Below, in pieces: positions 33,628 to 41,848 of a stretch of 49,333 nt of DNA. This DNA is from an uncultured Bacillus sp. (GTDB taxonomy: Bacteria; Bacillota; Bacilli; Bacillales_B; DSM-18226). How positions within the stretch are numbered: the first letter of the stretch is position 1; every line of letters begins with the position of its first letter. The stretch spans positions 1 to 49,333 of the forward strand of contig NZ_CAMLDX010000011.1 in assembly GCF_946478885.1 (NCBI RefSeq). The letters are read 5' to 3'. Made by a program: the position numbers and the translations under genes. A model generated the notes under the pieces. The model saw nothing but the letters and a program-made list of their open reading frames with translations. It ran no database searches and was not told the origin of the DNA.

Positions 33628-33713
33628 GATGAATGGAGCGGCGAACAAATAGACCTCCCAATGTCTGATGATTCAACAACCGCATATCCAAGTGAATAGA
33701 AGGAGCTGACGGC

Positions 33714-34178
33714 ATGTCCTATCAAATTAACGGTTTGAAAGATATTCATAAAATCTTAATGAACAACAGAAGAATTAATGGCGTTGTAGAAGTGAAAACC
33801 CTTCGTCTTCGCACTGGAGAAGTGTATCAAAATGCCGTTATTACAAATATAGACCTGATTGGCTCTTCTATATATTCACTTGGATTTATGACGGAGTTAC
33901 AGGAAAACCTAATTGTTCATATTAATGAACTAAGCCTGCTTCAGGACCCAAAGCACAAAAAAATCTGTGAGTTAAACAATCAAGCTTACAAAAAAAGCAA
34001 AACAGATGAGAAATTGAGATTTTTGAAAAGATTATATGAAGTGAATGAAGGCAGCCGGAATCCAATATTTTTAGAGGAGGCCGCAGCCATCATTGAAGAT
34101 ATTGGTGTAAATGCCGCAACCAAGGTAGTTGATACAAGCATCGTGGCGGCAAAAGGGAAGGTCTATTCCATTGCTTGA
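33714..34178 (+). CDS. Unknown conserved-looking protein
   Basis: 154 aa, ATG with SD GAAGGAG. Residues 1-85 look like a compact beta-rich domain (INGLKDIHKILMNNRRINGVVEVKTLRLRTGEVYQNAVITNIDLIGSSIYSLGFM); residues 85-154 are mostly helical and charged. No signal peptide, membrane helix or metal motif is visible. It is convergent with the encapsulin gene and shares its terminator. I do not recognise the family; a Fur-like box upstream hints at an iron link. Confidence 0.6.
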   Translation: MSYQINGLKDIHKILMNNRRINGVVEVKTLRLRTGEVYQNAVITNIDLIGSSIYSLGFMTELQENLIVHINELSLLQDPKHKKICELNNQAYKKSKTDEKLRFLKRLYEVNEGSRNPIFLEEAAAIIEDIGVNAATKVVDTSIVAAKGKVYSIA

Positions 34179-34253
34179 AGAGGCACTATCCCAAGGGTAT
34201 GAAACTAGATGCCCAGGAAATATTTTAATAACGTATCCCCTCTCCCTTTTAAT

Positions 34254-34312
34254 AAGGCTGACATCGATAAAGGTTGCAATAGGAGAATCCTTTATCAGGT
34301 CAGCCTTTTTTG
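34254..34312. terminator. Bidirectional terminator between the unknown gene and encapsulin
   Basis: AAGGCTGAC (34254-34262) pairs with GTCAGCCTT (34299-34307), with GATAAAGG (34266-34273) and CCTTTATC (34289-34296) pairing inside. A T-run (34306-34311) follows on the plus strand. Confidence 0.8.
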
Positions 34313-35161
34313 TTAATGTGTATGCTCCTCTAACGTACAAATCGCTGTCGGGCGCTTAATGCGCGGTACAGTTGCTTCGTACACGCGGAAGAAGTAATTC
34401 AAATTATCCTGATCGAGGAATACTGTATCAAAATCACTTGCCACTGCTAAATCGAGATTTTGTTTTCCCGCATCCACTACAGCACCTGTGCCGTTTTTTA
34501 TCATCGGGGATTGAAAAACACCTGCGGTCATTAACTCGCGGATATGTTCGATTTCCAGCACGTGGGTTCCGTGGTGAACGCGATGGACTAGGGCATATAA
34601 TTCCGGAGATAAAACAAGGGCATATGGGCCGGTGTGTCCCATACGCAGCAGCTTATTCCGCGCTTCTACGACATCGCTGAATGCATTTCCTGATTCCATC
34701 CAGTCACTGCGGATATGTGACAGCTTCCCCTTGACATTCATAATACCCGGAATATGGAATTCCTTTGAACCATTAAAAATGAGGTCATCCTCAAGCAGTG
34801 CACACTGCTGTGCTGCGTTTGCCGAAGCCGAGAAATCAATTGGGCTGTCCAATGTCTTAGACTGCTGAATATCACGCCAATATAAAATGAAATCCTTATA
34901 CAGCATCGGAATGGTCAGCGTCACACGACGAGTCGGAACTGAAAGCTCAGAATTCTCCCCGTGAAAATTAATTGCCCCGCGCTCGGTCGTTTCATAAATA
35001 TCATTCGTTACCGACTGAATTCCCTCACCCAATGGTCCGTAAATATCAATAAATCTTCTCCCTACGAGCTGCTTCTTCGTATTTTCAATTACCGTCTGTT
35101 CCAGTTCATGCCATTCTTCTCTTGTCAAAGTTGCTTCTGGATATTGGATTGCTTTATTCAT
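34313..35161 (-). CDS. Family 1 encapsulin shell protein
   Basis: 282 aa, HK97-fold shell protein: RRFIDIYGPLGEGIQSV, 'VPTRRVTLTIPMLYKDFILYWRDIQQSKTLDSPIDFSASANAAQQCALLEDDLIFNG', 'VVEARNKLLRMGHTGPYALVLSPELYALVHRV', 'AVASDFDTVFLDQDNLNYFFRVYEATVPRIKRPTAICTLE'. It self-assembles into a protein compartment around cargo bearing a C-terminal targeting peptide. The cargo gene (IMEF) is immediately upstream on the same strand. Encapsulins of this Firmicute type form large (T=4) iron-storing compartments. SD is AGGAAGTGATGG. Confidence 0.95.
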   Translation of the reverse strand: MNKAIQYPEATLTREEWHELEQTVIENTKKQLVGRRFIDIYGPLGEGIQSVTNDIYETTERGAINFHGENSELSVPTRRVTLTIPMLYKDFILYWRDIQQSKTLDSPIDFSASANAAQQCALLEDDLIFNGSKEFHIPGIMNVKGKLSHIRSDWMESGNAFSDVVEARNKLLRMGHTGPYALVLSPELYALVHRVHHGTHVLEIEHIRELMTAGVFQSPMIKNGTGAVVDAGKQNLDLAVASDFDTVFLDQDNLNYFFRVYEATVPRIKRPTAICTLEEHTH

Positions 35162-35167
35162 ATACCA

Positions 35168-35392
35168 TCACTTCCTTTTTTCTGGATAAAAATCATTCCA
35201 TTTTTGTAAAAGTAAATTTCTGCCTATCTGTTTATAACAGGCTAGCTTGTGGAAGGCACAAAGCTTCTGTAGAAAAATTAGGACAGACACTCGGTAGTTG
35301 TCCATGGAAAGCGAGGCATCTGAAAACGGAGACCCGCAACCAAGCTCTGCAGAGCCCATTACAAAATGCGAATCCTTCTCTTCAATAGTCAT
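35168..35392 (-). CDS. Doubtful small ORF between IMEF and encapsulin
   Basis: A 74-codon frame (MTIEEKDSHFVMGSAELGCGSP...) fills most of the 271-base gap between the IMEF stop and the encapsulin start, ending just before the encapsulin SD. It has no good SD and no recognisable domain. The gap may instead be untranslated mRNA. I list it because the gap is long for a two-gene operon. Confidence 0.15.
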   Translation of the reverse strand: MTIEEKDSHFVMGSAELGCGSPFSDASLSMDNYRVSVLIFLQKLCAFHKLACYKQIGRNLLLQKWNDFYPEKRK

Positions 35393-35432
35393 TCAATGCA
35401 CTCAATCAATCGAGTCTGTCTCGTCACCATTG

Positions 35433-36041
35433 TCATGATTGAGACTTTAGACTCCCAATTGTTAGCCCCTTTTTCGGTCGAAACGACCGGGCTTGTAGTA
35501 TGGATAGTGATGACCGTTGGTGAGAAGAATCCTGGGCATAGGCATCCATCCTAACGGAGTCATGTCCGTCTTTTTCATCGGTTGGAATAGCCGTTTGCAA
35601 TGGCGCAGTATCGGGGAAAGCGCCATTTAATTCAGCCAGAAGATGTTTCATGGATTGATAATCCTCATTAGTAAAATTCCGCAACTCTTGAACCTTTGCT
35701 TCGAATTCTGTTCCTCCTAAGTGAAAAAGCGATAAGTCCAAATGCTCTAAAAAATTATGTAAACCAAACTTTTCGATACTGATGTCCTGCAGGAGGTGTA
35801 CAAACTCCTGTTGATTGTCAGGAAGCCTTCCTTCGTTGTTTAAGATTGACTGTATCTTTGGCATCAAAATTTCCAGGCGGTCAGAGCGATGTTCCTCCTC
35901 TTCATAAATATGATGCCAGTATAGGCGTTCATGTTCCTCGGTTGATGTTTCAATGATTGGAGTAATCATTGTCAGGAATTCCGTTAATGCCCCCTTTGTT
36001 CGCTCAAAAATAGCATCGATGTCTGAAAAACTCGTTTTCAC
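35433..36041 (-). CDS. IMEF: iron-mineralising encapsulin cargo protein
   Basis: 202 aa, GTG start with SD GGGAGGG. The N-terminal ~155 residues are a helical ferritin-like cargo domain rich in Glu/His: ERLYWHHIYEEEEHRSDRLEILMPK, FGLHNFLEHLDLSLFHLGG, FTNEDYQSMKHLLAELNG. A flexible Ser/Asp/Gln-rich linker follows and ends in the targeting peptide GLTIGSLK, which matches the (L)T[VI]GSL motif of IMEF cargos. IMEF oxidises and mineralises iron within the encapsulin shell, serving as iron storage in Firmicutes lacking classical ferritin. The often linked [2Fe-2S] ferredoxin is not seen in the window. Confidence 0.93.
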   Translation of the reverse strand: MKTSFSDIDAIFERTKGALTEFLTMITPIIETSTEEHERLYWHHIYEEEEHRSDRLEILMPKIQSILNNEGRLPDNQQEFVHLLQDISIEKFGLHNFLEHLDLSLFHLGGTEFEAKVQELRNFTNEDYQSMKHLLAELNGAFPDTAPLQTAIPTDEKDGHDSVRMDAYAQDSSHQRSSLSILQARSFRPKKGLTIGSLKSQS

Positions 36042-36126
36042 TGATAATCCCTCCCTTTACTACATTCATTTCTGTCCATTTTTTAAAAACGTTAAACCTT
36101 CCCGAAGAGGAAAAGAATAGAGAATA

Positions 36127-36396
36127 TCAAGAAAAATCGAAACGGACAGACGACGTTTCTCCCAGCACACAAAAAAAGAGCCAATCCAAAGGATTCGCTC
36201 CGAATATTAAATGCATTCCGTCCGTAAGTATTGAACCAAACAGCAGCTTATGCTGTATTAGTTCACTCATCCATACGACCAGATTTGCAGATAGAGACAT
36301 CATTAAATGAATTGAGTTTTTTTCTTGAGAGGTTGCCTTATTTCGCATAGATGTCGCGACCGCTTGATTTGAAAATTCTAATACGTCAATCTCCAT
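36127..36396 (-). CDS. Doubtful small ORF crossed by a terminator
   Basis: An 89-codon frame (MEIDVLEFSNQAVATSMRNKATSQEKNSIHLMMSL...) with a start lacking a clear SD. Its final third runs through the terminator at 36168-36199, so a full-length protein would not be efficiently made. The first ~60 residues could belong to a short gene or regulatory transcript. I do not recognise it. Confidence 0.2.
   Translation of the reverse strand: MEIDVLEFSNQAVATSMRNKATSQEKNSIHLMMSLSANLVVWMSELIQHKLLFGSILTDGMHLIFGANPLDWLFFCVLGETSSVRFDFS
36168..36199 (-). terminator. Minus-strand terminator upstream of the IMEF gene
   Basis: On the minus strand GAGCGAATCC-TTT-GGATTGGCTC forms a stem with one mismatch, followed by TTTTTTTGTG. 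It terminates whatever is transcribed from the 36.2-36.4 kb region before IMEF; no convincing gene is there. Confidence 0.65.
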
Positions 36397-36399
36397 AAT

Positions 36400-36572
36400 T
36401 GTTTATTACATGATGCTCATTATACCTTAAAAGGGAACATTTTTCTATCGAACGTTTCTTGAAAAGAACGTTGCAAACTTTTGTATTATAGGAAAATGAC
36501 GATAAACTAAAAATGTACTTTCCCAGAAGTTTATTTAAAAAAATAACCAACTCAAACCATAATACGGTACTG
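36400..36572. other. Intergenic region between IMEF side and EamA leader
   Basis: A/T-rich, with an AACGTT-containing inverted repeat (ATCGAACGTTTCTTGAAAAG region near 36448-36470). No gene seen. Confidence 0.3.
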
Positions 36573-36578
36573 TATAAT
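36573..36578 (+). promoter_or_regulatory. Putative -10 of the leader/EamA transcript
   Basis: TATAAT, 51 bases before the leader ORF. The -35 region is weak. Confidence 0.4.
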
Positions 36579-36629
36579 TGATATGAGTTCCTTTTAAAAT
36601 AAAATCTTTATACAAATAGGAGGTTCAAG

Positions 36630-36728
36630 ATGCCATTATCATATATAAATCCATATGCTAGAAAGCCTGTCTCAACATCACCGCCACCGGTTACTCCTTT
36701 AAACACGCTTATATTTACCACAGATTAA
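36630..36728 (+). CDS. 32-aa leader peptide upstream of EamA transporter
   Basis: ATG preceded by a near-perfect SD (AATAGGAGGTTCAAG). The peptide starts MPLSYINPYARKP and contains a triple proline (SPPPVT), a known ribosome-slowing motif; it ends TLIFTTD. The TAA (36726-36728) abuts a 12-bp perfect hairpin whose 3' arm ends directly at the SD of the next gene. This layout is that of a translated leader controlling a downstream gene. No homologue is recognised. Confidence 0.65.
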   Translation: MPLSYINPYARKPVSTSPPPVTPLNTLIFTTD

Positions 36729-36768
36729 GAATCTGCGAAATATAAGCTGTTTCGCAGATTCGAAGGAG
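36729..36768 (+). promoter_or_regulatory. Hairpin adjoining the EamA ribosome binding site
   Basis: GAATCTGCGAAA (36729-36740) pairs perfectly with TTTCGCAGATTC (36750-36761), loop of nine. GAAGGAG, the SD of the EamA gene, follows immediately (36762-36768). A ribosome finishing the leader peptide would sit at the base of the stem and could melt it, exposing the SD. No T-run follows, so it is not a terminator. Confidence 0.65.
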
Positions 36769-36774
36769 TAGACG

Positions 36775-37668
36775 ATGAAATCTAACATTCAGTTTATATT
36801 ATCAATGATTATTTTCGGTACAATTGGTTTAGTTGTAAGATACATTGATTTATCTTCGAGTGAAACAGCTTTACTAAGTAGTTCAATCGGATGTTTATTT
36901 TTAATGTTCGTATTTTTTGTCATGAAAAAATCCATTCCTTGGAAATTAGTGAAAGCCAACGCTTTCGTTTTATTGCTTTCTAGTTTCGCATTAGGAGGGA
37001 ATTGGATTTTCCTGTATCAGTCCTACGATTATACAACAGTCACCAATGCAACATTAGCATATTATTTTGCACCCGTGTTTGTCATGATTCTCTCACCGAT
37101 GATCCTTAACGAACAATTATCTATCAAAAAGATGGTTTGTATTAGTGTAGCGATATTAGGGATGGTATTGATTGTGGGAAACGGCATGAGTGCATCTGGA
37201 AAAAGCGATCTACTTGGAATTTTCTTTGGCTTAGCTGCAGCGGCATTTTACGCTGCATTAATGTTATTGAATAAATTTATGCAAAGCATAGACAAGTTAG
37301 AGGTGACAATTATCCAGCTTGGCACAACAGCTTTATTTCTTTTGCCATATGTGCTTTTTACGGAGGGATTCGGCATCTTGGAAGTATCAAGATCATCCAT
37401 TCCCTTTATATTACTATTGGGGATTATTAACACGGGTCTTGGATTCTGGTTGTTTTTCTCAGGCATGCAAAAATTAAAGGGACAGAGTATTGCTATGCTA
37501 AGCTATGTCGATCCCTTTGTCGCTATACTGATTTCAGGGGTAATATTGCAAGAACAGATGACGGTTATTCAAATGTTTGGTGGTGCTTTGCTTTTAGGTG
37601 CCACATTTGTTAGCGAAAATCAATCAATTAAGTTTTCAAAGTTATTAATGAAAAAAACGGCTAAATAA
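36775..37668 (+). CDS. EamA/DMT-superfamily transporter
   Basis: 297 aa with ten hydrophobic segments in two EamA repeats: first 'FILSMIIFGTIGLVVRYIDLSSSETALLSSSIGCLFLM...YYFAPVFVMILSPMILNEQLSIKKMVCISVAILGMVLIVG', second 'LGIFFGLAAAAFYAALMLLNKF...MLSYVDPFVAILISGVILQEQMTVIQMFGGALLLGATFVSE'. These export metabolites or drugs; the substrate cannot be told. It is downstream of the leader peptide and hairpin, suggesting induction by something that affects translation, for instance an antibiotic or amino acid. Confidence 0.9.
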   Translation: MKSNIQFILSMIIFGTIGLVVRYIDLSSSETALLSSSIGCLFLMFVFFVMKKSIPWKLVKANAFVLLLSSFALGGNWIFLYQSYDYTTVTNATLAYYFAPVFVMILSPMILNEQLSIKKMVCISVAILGMVLIVGNGMSASGKSDLLGIFFGLAAAAFYAALMLLNKFMQSIDKLEVTIIQLGTTALFLLPYVLFTEGFGILEVSRSSIPFILLLGIINTGLGFWLFFSGMQKLKGQSIAMLSYVDPFVAILISGVILQEQMTVIQMFGGALLLGATFVSENQSIKFSKLLMKKTAK

Positions 37669-37673
37669 GTAAT

Positions 37674-37705
37674 AAACAGTGGGAAGCATTCGTTTCCCAC
37701 TGTTT
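37674..37705 (+). terminator. Terminator of the EamA gene
   Basis: AAACAGTGGGAA (37674-37685) pairs with TTTCCCACTGTTT (37693-37705), T-rich tail. It also faces the end of the convergent ger operon and may serve both. Confidence 0.85.
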
Positions 37706-37767
37706 TATTTAGCGTTTTTGCATTCATATATTTAGAAACAGTTTCATTTAAATCGGGCTAAGCGTAC

Positions 37768-38967
37768 TTATTCATCTGCAGGAAATCGTTTCTTAATTCC
37801 CTCGTTTTTTTGCCCGTCAAACAGCACTTCAATATTATTTCTTCCTGTATTTTGTAATTCTAAATGAATATTAATATTTCGAATCGTATCTTTTTTTAAA
37901 GGAACCAGTCCCTCTCTTTCAACTTTTTTCCAGACTTTATTATTTTTTCGATAGAGGGTTTCGGATAATTTATAGATATCAATATTCTTTTTTCGCGCAT
38001 AATTATAAGAGGTCCGAATCTCATTTTTAATTGTTTTTCGAACTTCGTTTTCAAATTCCTGCTTTGTCTTTGGAGTTTTCGTCATTTGCAGAATGGCTTT
38101 AATTTTCATCTCGATATCGAATCGAACGCTGCCGTTCTCCATAAAGGGCTTGACCTTCACATGTTTATCATAGACAATAGCTGAGAAATAATCATTCTTA
38201 TCCGAAGTGACTAATACGATGTCACGAACAAAGTTCTTTTCAATCCCTCTTGCCCCCCGAAATTTTTCTTTGGGTATAATGTCTAAAAGAGTATTTTGAT
38301 AAATAACGGCTACTTCCTCAATTAAGATATCCTTTTTTTTACCCTTTTTGTCTTTCCATTGTTCTGTAATTTTTAGTACAGGTAATAAGGTTTGATGGCC
38401 GGGCTCGTCAGTACTGATAATCATTTTTCGCAGGTTCATCGGCTCGATAAAGGAAGTTTGCTTGTAATTATCTTCCGGATCGCTCAGCTTTGAAAAGGCA
38501 AGTGAAATGTTATCCATTGGTTCGACAAGCATGATATCTCTGAGCGGATCTTCTGTTACGAAAAAGTACGTGTGGTACCTGGTTTCCCGAAAGCGATCGA
38601 TGAAGTCAGACACATCGCGCATGGCTCCTTTTTCGACCGCTGCTTTTGAAAGAACTACATAGGAAAGATGCCCCAAAAAAACCCTGCGATCTACCGTATG
38701 ATATAAGTTAAAAATCGCATCCTCCATTGTCTTGCCTCTTGCTGTTCCGATTTCAGCCTGCTCTTTAGATTTAGGACCGTCTCCACTTTCTTGCTTGGCT
38801 AGAGATTGTAGGTTGATAAGTTGCAAAAATACCTCAACCTCCCCATTCTCCTTATAATCTACCCCTAGTGCATTGACATACAAGAGTCTTTCCGGTTCAT
38901 GGTGATCCCAGCATCCTGAAAGGAAAAGGCAGGATATCATCAATAATACAAGGGTTCTTCCTTTCAT
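37768..38967 (-). CDS. Spore germinant receptor C subunit (GerAC/GerKC-type lipoprotein)
   Basis: 399 aa: signal peptide with lipobox (FLSGCWDHHEPERL), the GerC N-terminal block 'LYVNALGVDYKENGEVEVFLQLINL', 'GTARGKTMEDAIFNLYHTVDRRVFLGHLSYVVLSKAA', and the C-terminal Ger(x)C domain (about 210-390: VKPFMENGSVRFDIEMKIKAILQM...). The lipoprotein sits on the outer face of the spore inner membrane, next to the A and B subunits. It is last of the three-gene operon, followed by a hairpin in the shared terminator region. Expected sigma-G expression in the forespore. Confidence 0.95.
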   Translation of the reverse strand: MKGRTLVLLMISCLFLSGCWDHHEPERLLYVNALGVDYKENGEVEVFLQLINLQSLAKQESGDGPKSKEQAEIGTARGKTMEDAIFNLYHTVDRRVFLGHLSYVVLSKAAVEKGAMRDVSDFIDRFRETRYHTYFFVTEDPLRDIMLVEPMDNISLAFSKLSDPEDNYKQTSFIEPMNLRKMIISTDEPGHQTLLPVLKITEQWKDKKGKKKDILIEEVAVIYQNTLLDIIPKEKFRGARGIEKNFVRDIVLVTSDKNDYFSAIVYDKHVKVKPFMENGSVRFDIEMKIKAILQMTKTPKTKQEFENEVRKTIKNEIRTSYNYARKKNIDIYKLSETLYRKNNKVWKKVEREGLVPLKKDTIRNINIHLELQNTGRNNIEVLFDGQKNEGIKKRFPADE

Positions 38968-38976
38968 AATCGTTGA

Positions 38977-40503
38977 CTATTCCTCCTTTTTCGTTGGGTC
39001 CTTTGAAAGTAAAGGACTAATTCTGGATGTGTTCAGTCTGCTAGGAAGACGCAAAAATGATTTTAATACATTCTTTATGCTTAAATTGGCAGTAAAATTA
39101 AAAAATGGGAGTCCTAAAACCCGAATATTACATACAGCAATAAGCAGAAAATGTAAGCTAAATAGAAAACCAAACAGTCCTAAAATAGAGGACAGCATAA
39201 TGCAGGCCAGTCTTGCAACGCTAATCGCCCCAATAAGGGAGTGGTTTACAAGGGTAAAAGTAGCGATGGAAGAGCCGGCTATAATAACGAGCATCGCGGG
39301 GCTTGTCAGGCCAGCCCGAATAGCTGCATCACCAATAATAAGGGCACCCAAAACACTCAGTGTTCCGCCTGCAGCTGACGGCATCCGCAATCCGGCCTCT
39401 TTAAATAATTCAAAGAGAACGAGCATCAGTATGGCTTCAAAGGCTGTCGGCAGCGGGATTCCCCGTCTTGATTCAACCACTGTAGCTAGAAAAATCAATG
39501 GCAGATGATCTTGATGATACGTAGTGATGGCAACCCAAAATCCAGGTAGGAGTGTTGCGGCAAAAACCCCGATAATCCGTAAAATTCTTTCAAAGGAAGA
39601 AAAGGCACTGATGTTTTCTGCGTCCTCAGCTGTTTTTAGTAGAAAAAAGCTGTCTATCGGGACAATAATCGCATAGGATATGCCATCAATTAGAATGATA
39701 AGACGACCCTGCAATAAACAGTGAACGGCAAAATCCGGCCGGCCTGTATAATGATGTCTCGGTAAAAAGGGGGATGGTTTTTCGATGAGCTCCATAAATT
39801 GGTTGCCGGAATAGATACCATCCACATCTATTTCCTTGATTTTTTTCATAAGCATCTCAACCATCTTAGGATTAGCGGTGTCGTGAATATATAAAAGAGC
39901 CACCTCTGTTAAGGAGCGCTTGCCAACCTCAAATTTTTTGATGCGTAAAGAATTGGTACGCAGTCTTTTTCTAATTAAGGCGGTATTAATGGAAAGATCC
40001 TCAATAAAATTATCTCTGGGACCATTAATTGTGATTTCAATGGCTGTTTCCTCTGGTGTCCGCTGTGGGCGATGGGAAATATTGACTGAAAATAGGAAAT
40101 GGTCTTCATGGAAATACAGCAGCAATTTGCCACAGTATATATCGGCAAACATTTTATCCTTTGATTCCACCTCTTTTAACTGAGGAAGATGCAGTGACTG
40201 AAGGACGTTGTCTTTGGTTAACGGGTCACGGGAGTTTGTACTTAGGAATGAATTGAGCCTGTCAATCACAAGGCGGTTCATTAAATCCAAATCCACCATT
40301 CCTTGACAGCCGATAAGTGTTATTTTTACGGGCTCCTGTCCGCCAAACATACTGGTATTAAAGAAAACATCATCGGCATCTTTAAAATATTTCGTTAAAT
40401 CTTGTTCGTCTATACAAAAAGGTACAGCCTTTACTTCCGTAGTCTGACTCTGGGAAACCTCATCATTCGCTTTGGACCGGAGTATTTTCTTTCGTTTGAA
40501 CAT
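38977..40503 (-). CDS. Spore germinant receptor A subunit (GerA/GerKA family)
   Basis: 508 aa. A large hydrophilic N-terminal domain (about 1-270, with VKITLIGCQGMVDLDLMNRLVIDRLN, 'AIEITINGPRDNFIEDLSINTALIRKRLRT', 'LTEVALLYIHDTANPKMVEMLMKKIKEIDVDGIYSG') and about five C-terminal membrane segments with 'ESRRGIPLPTAFEAILMLVLFELFKEAGLRMPSAAGGTLSVLGALIIGDAAIRAGLTSPAM', all characteristic of GerA. It responds to nutrient germinants and opens a cation channel. Its start overlaps the B-subunit gene by 41 bases; SD AAAAGGAGAC. Confidence 0.96.
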   Translation of the reverse strand: MFKRKKILRSKANDEVSQSQTTEVKAVPFCIDEQDLTKYFKDADDVFFNTSMFGGQEPVKITLIGCQGMVDLDLMNRLVIDRLNSFLSTNSRDPLTKDNVLQSLHLPQLKEVESKDKMFADIYCGKLLLYFHEDHFLFSVNISHRPQRTPEETAIEITINGPRDNFIEDLSINTALIRKRLRTNSLRIKKFEVGKRSLTEVALLYIHDTANPKMVEMLMKKIKEIDVDGIYSGNQFMELIEKPSPFLPRHHYTGRPDFAVHCLLQGRLIILIDGISYAIIVPIDSFFLLKTAEDAENISAFSSFERILRIIGVFAATLLPGFWVAITTYHQDHLPLIFLATVVESRRGIPLPTAFEAILMLVLFELFKEAGLRMPSAAGGTLSVLGALIIGDAAIRAGLTSPAMLVIIAGSSIATFTLVNHSLIGAISVARLACIMLSSILGLFGFLFSLHFLLIAVCNIRVLGLPFFNFTANLSIKNVLKSFLRLPSRLNTSRISPLLSKDPTKKEE

Positions 40504-41593
40504 AAGAATGTCTCCTTTTGCCTCGGTTTTTTATAAAGACAAGCAGTGTGAGCAGAATAGAGAATCCTAAAAAGAACCAAAAATTGATCGGCATGGTGTA
40601 ATTTTTAATCATGTTATGCACCGATACATCACTGATAGGAATCAAATTGAACGTGATGATTAACAAGGAATAGCAAAACAAAACCAAGACTTTTCCTTTG
40701 TGTTTTTTTAGCGCCAGCACCTCAATGGAAAGATATAAGAGGAACGTGACACGAATAAAGGCTCCGGTAATCCATTGATAAATCGACAAGAAATCAACAT
40801 GCTCAATAAATCTCCCAATAGAGATTAATCTCCATTCTTCATAGGCGGGGAATCTGGTACGAATGGCTTCCTGCGGACCAAATTCAATGATCGCCCCTAT
40901 TAAAGGACCAATTGTCAGCCAGGATAGCAACAGCAGATTGAGAGCAAAGGTTTTAAATGTGAGTTTATTGTGGATTTTATGTTGCAGAAAAAGCAGAAAT
41001 ATTACCTCGATATGTCCGGATAATGGATAAATCATGCCTTTGTATACGGGGTTCAGTCCATGTTCAAGAAAAGGTCTTAACAGAGAATAATCTTTAAATT
41101 GGATGGTGGCAAAGGCAACAAAAAAACCGAAGACGATAATGAGTGAAAGGACAAAGGTATTCACGCTTGTGATCGTCTGGAGACTTGTTAAAACAAGGAA
41201 AACGCATAACATAACAAATAAAATGACCGTGACAACCGGGGGGGTAATCGGTAAATAGGTGACCTTTGTCCAGGCGCTCATTTCTTTAATCGTCTCAGCT
41301 GTTAAAAGGACTAGAACAAGGCTGACAGGAATCGATAGTATCCATTTTACGATCTTACCATATTGATTTTCCAGCCAATCAAATAGGTTATTCGGCTGGG
41401 TGACCTTATGTATATAAATGGCCAGCAGGCTCCAAGTAATAATAGAGACTAGGGCAAAGAGGACAGAGAGCCATGCATCCCGCTTCGCTACAGCCAGTAA
41501 ATGTGGAATGACTGTTACATGATTTTTCAGTCCGACTGCTGTCATGAGTAGCAAGGAAATCTGCACAATCGACACAGCATCATACTTTTTCAT
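40463..41593 (-). CDS. Spore germinant receptor B subunit (GerB/GerKB family)
   Basis: Start ATG 41593 is taken for its SD (GGAGGGCGGAGAG); an ATG 30 codons upstream is unlikely. The 376-aa product has ten hydrophobic segments typical of GerB/APC-superfamily permeases: YDAVSIVQISLLLMTAVGLKNHVTVIPHLLAVAKRDAWLSVLF, 'TYLPITPPVVTVILFVMLCVFLVLTSLQT' and so on. It forms the germinant-binding site of the receptor. It is first of the operon: order B-A-C, unlike A-B-C (gerA) or A-C-B (gerK) in B. subtilis. It overlaps the next gene by 41 bases. Confidence 0.93.
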   Translation of the reverse strand: MKKYDAVSIVQISLLLMTAVGLKNHVTVIPHLLAVAKRDAWLSVLFALVSIITWSLLAIYIHKVTQPNNLFDWLENQYGKIVKWILSIPVSLVLVLLTAETIKEMSAWTKVTYLPITPPVVTVILFVMLCVFLVLTSLQTITSVNTFVLSLIIVFGFFVAFATIQFKDYSLLRPFLEHGLNPVYKGMIYPLSGHIEVIFLLFLQHKIHNKLTFKTFALNLLLLSWLTIGPLIGAIIEFGPQEAIRTRFPAYEEWRLISIGRFIEHVDFLSIYQWITGAFIRVTFLLYLSIEVLALKKHKGKVLVLFCYSLLIITFNLIPISDVSVHNMIKNYTMPINFWFFLGFSILLTLLVFIKNRGKRRHSYVQTKENTPVQSE

Positions 41594-41848
41594 GTCTCTC
41601 CGCCCTCCGATTATTTTTTCGTGATCATTACGTTTATACTTTCCCAGGGGAAAGCAAATTATTCCATCAGAAGAAAGCCGCATTGACTTAATAGAAGGGG
41701 AGGTTTATGCAAAGGGAGCGATTTGAAAAGTGAAAAATACAAATATTTTAGGATGGAAAGAGGCAACCAAATATTACCGGCTTGTTTAGGAATAAGCCCC
41801 GAGGTTGTCTCATATCTTTAAATATTCAAGCTAAAGGTGTGAGTCATT

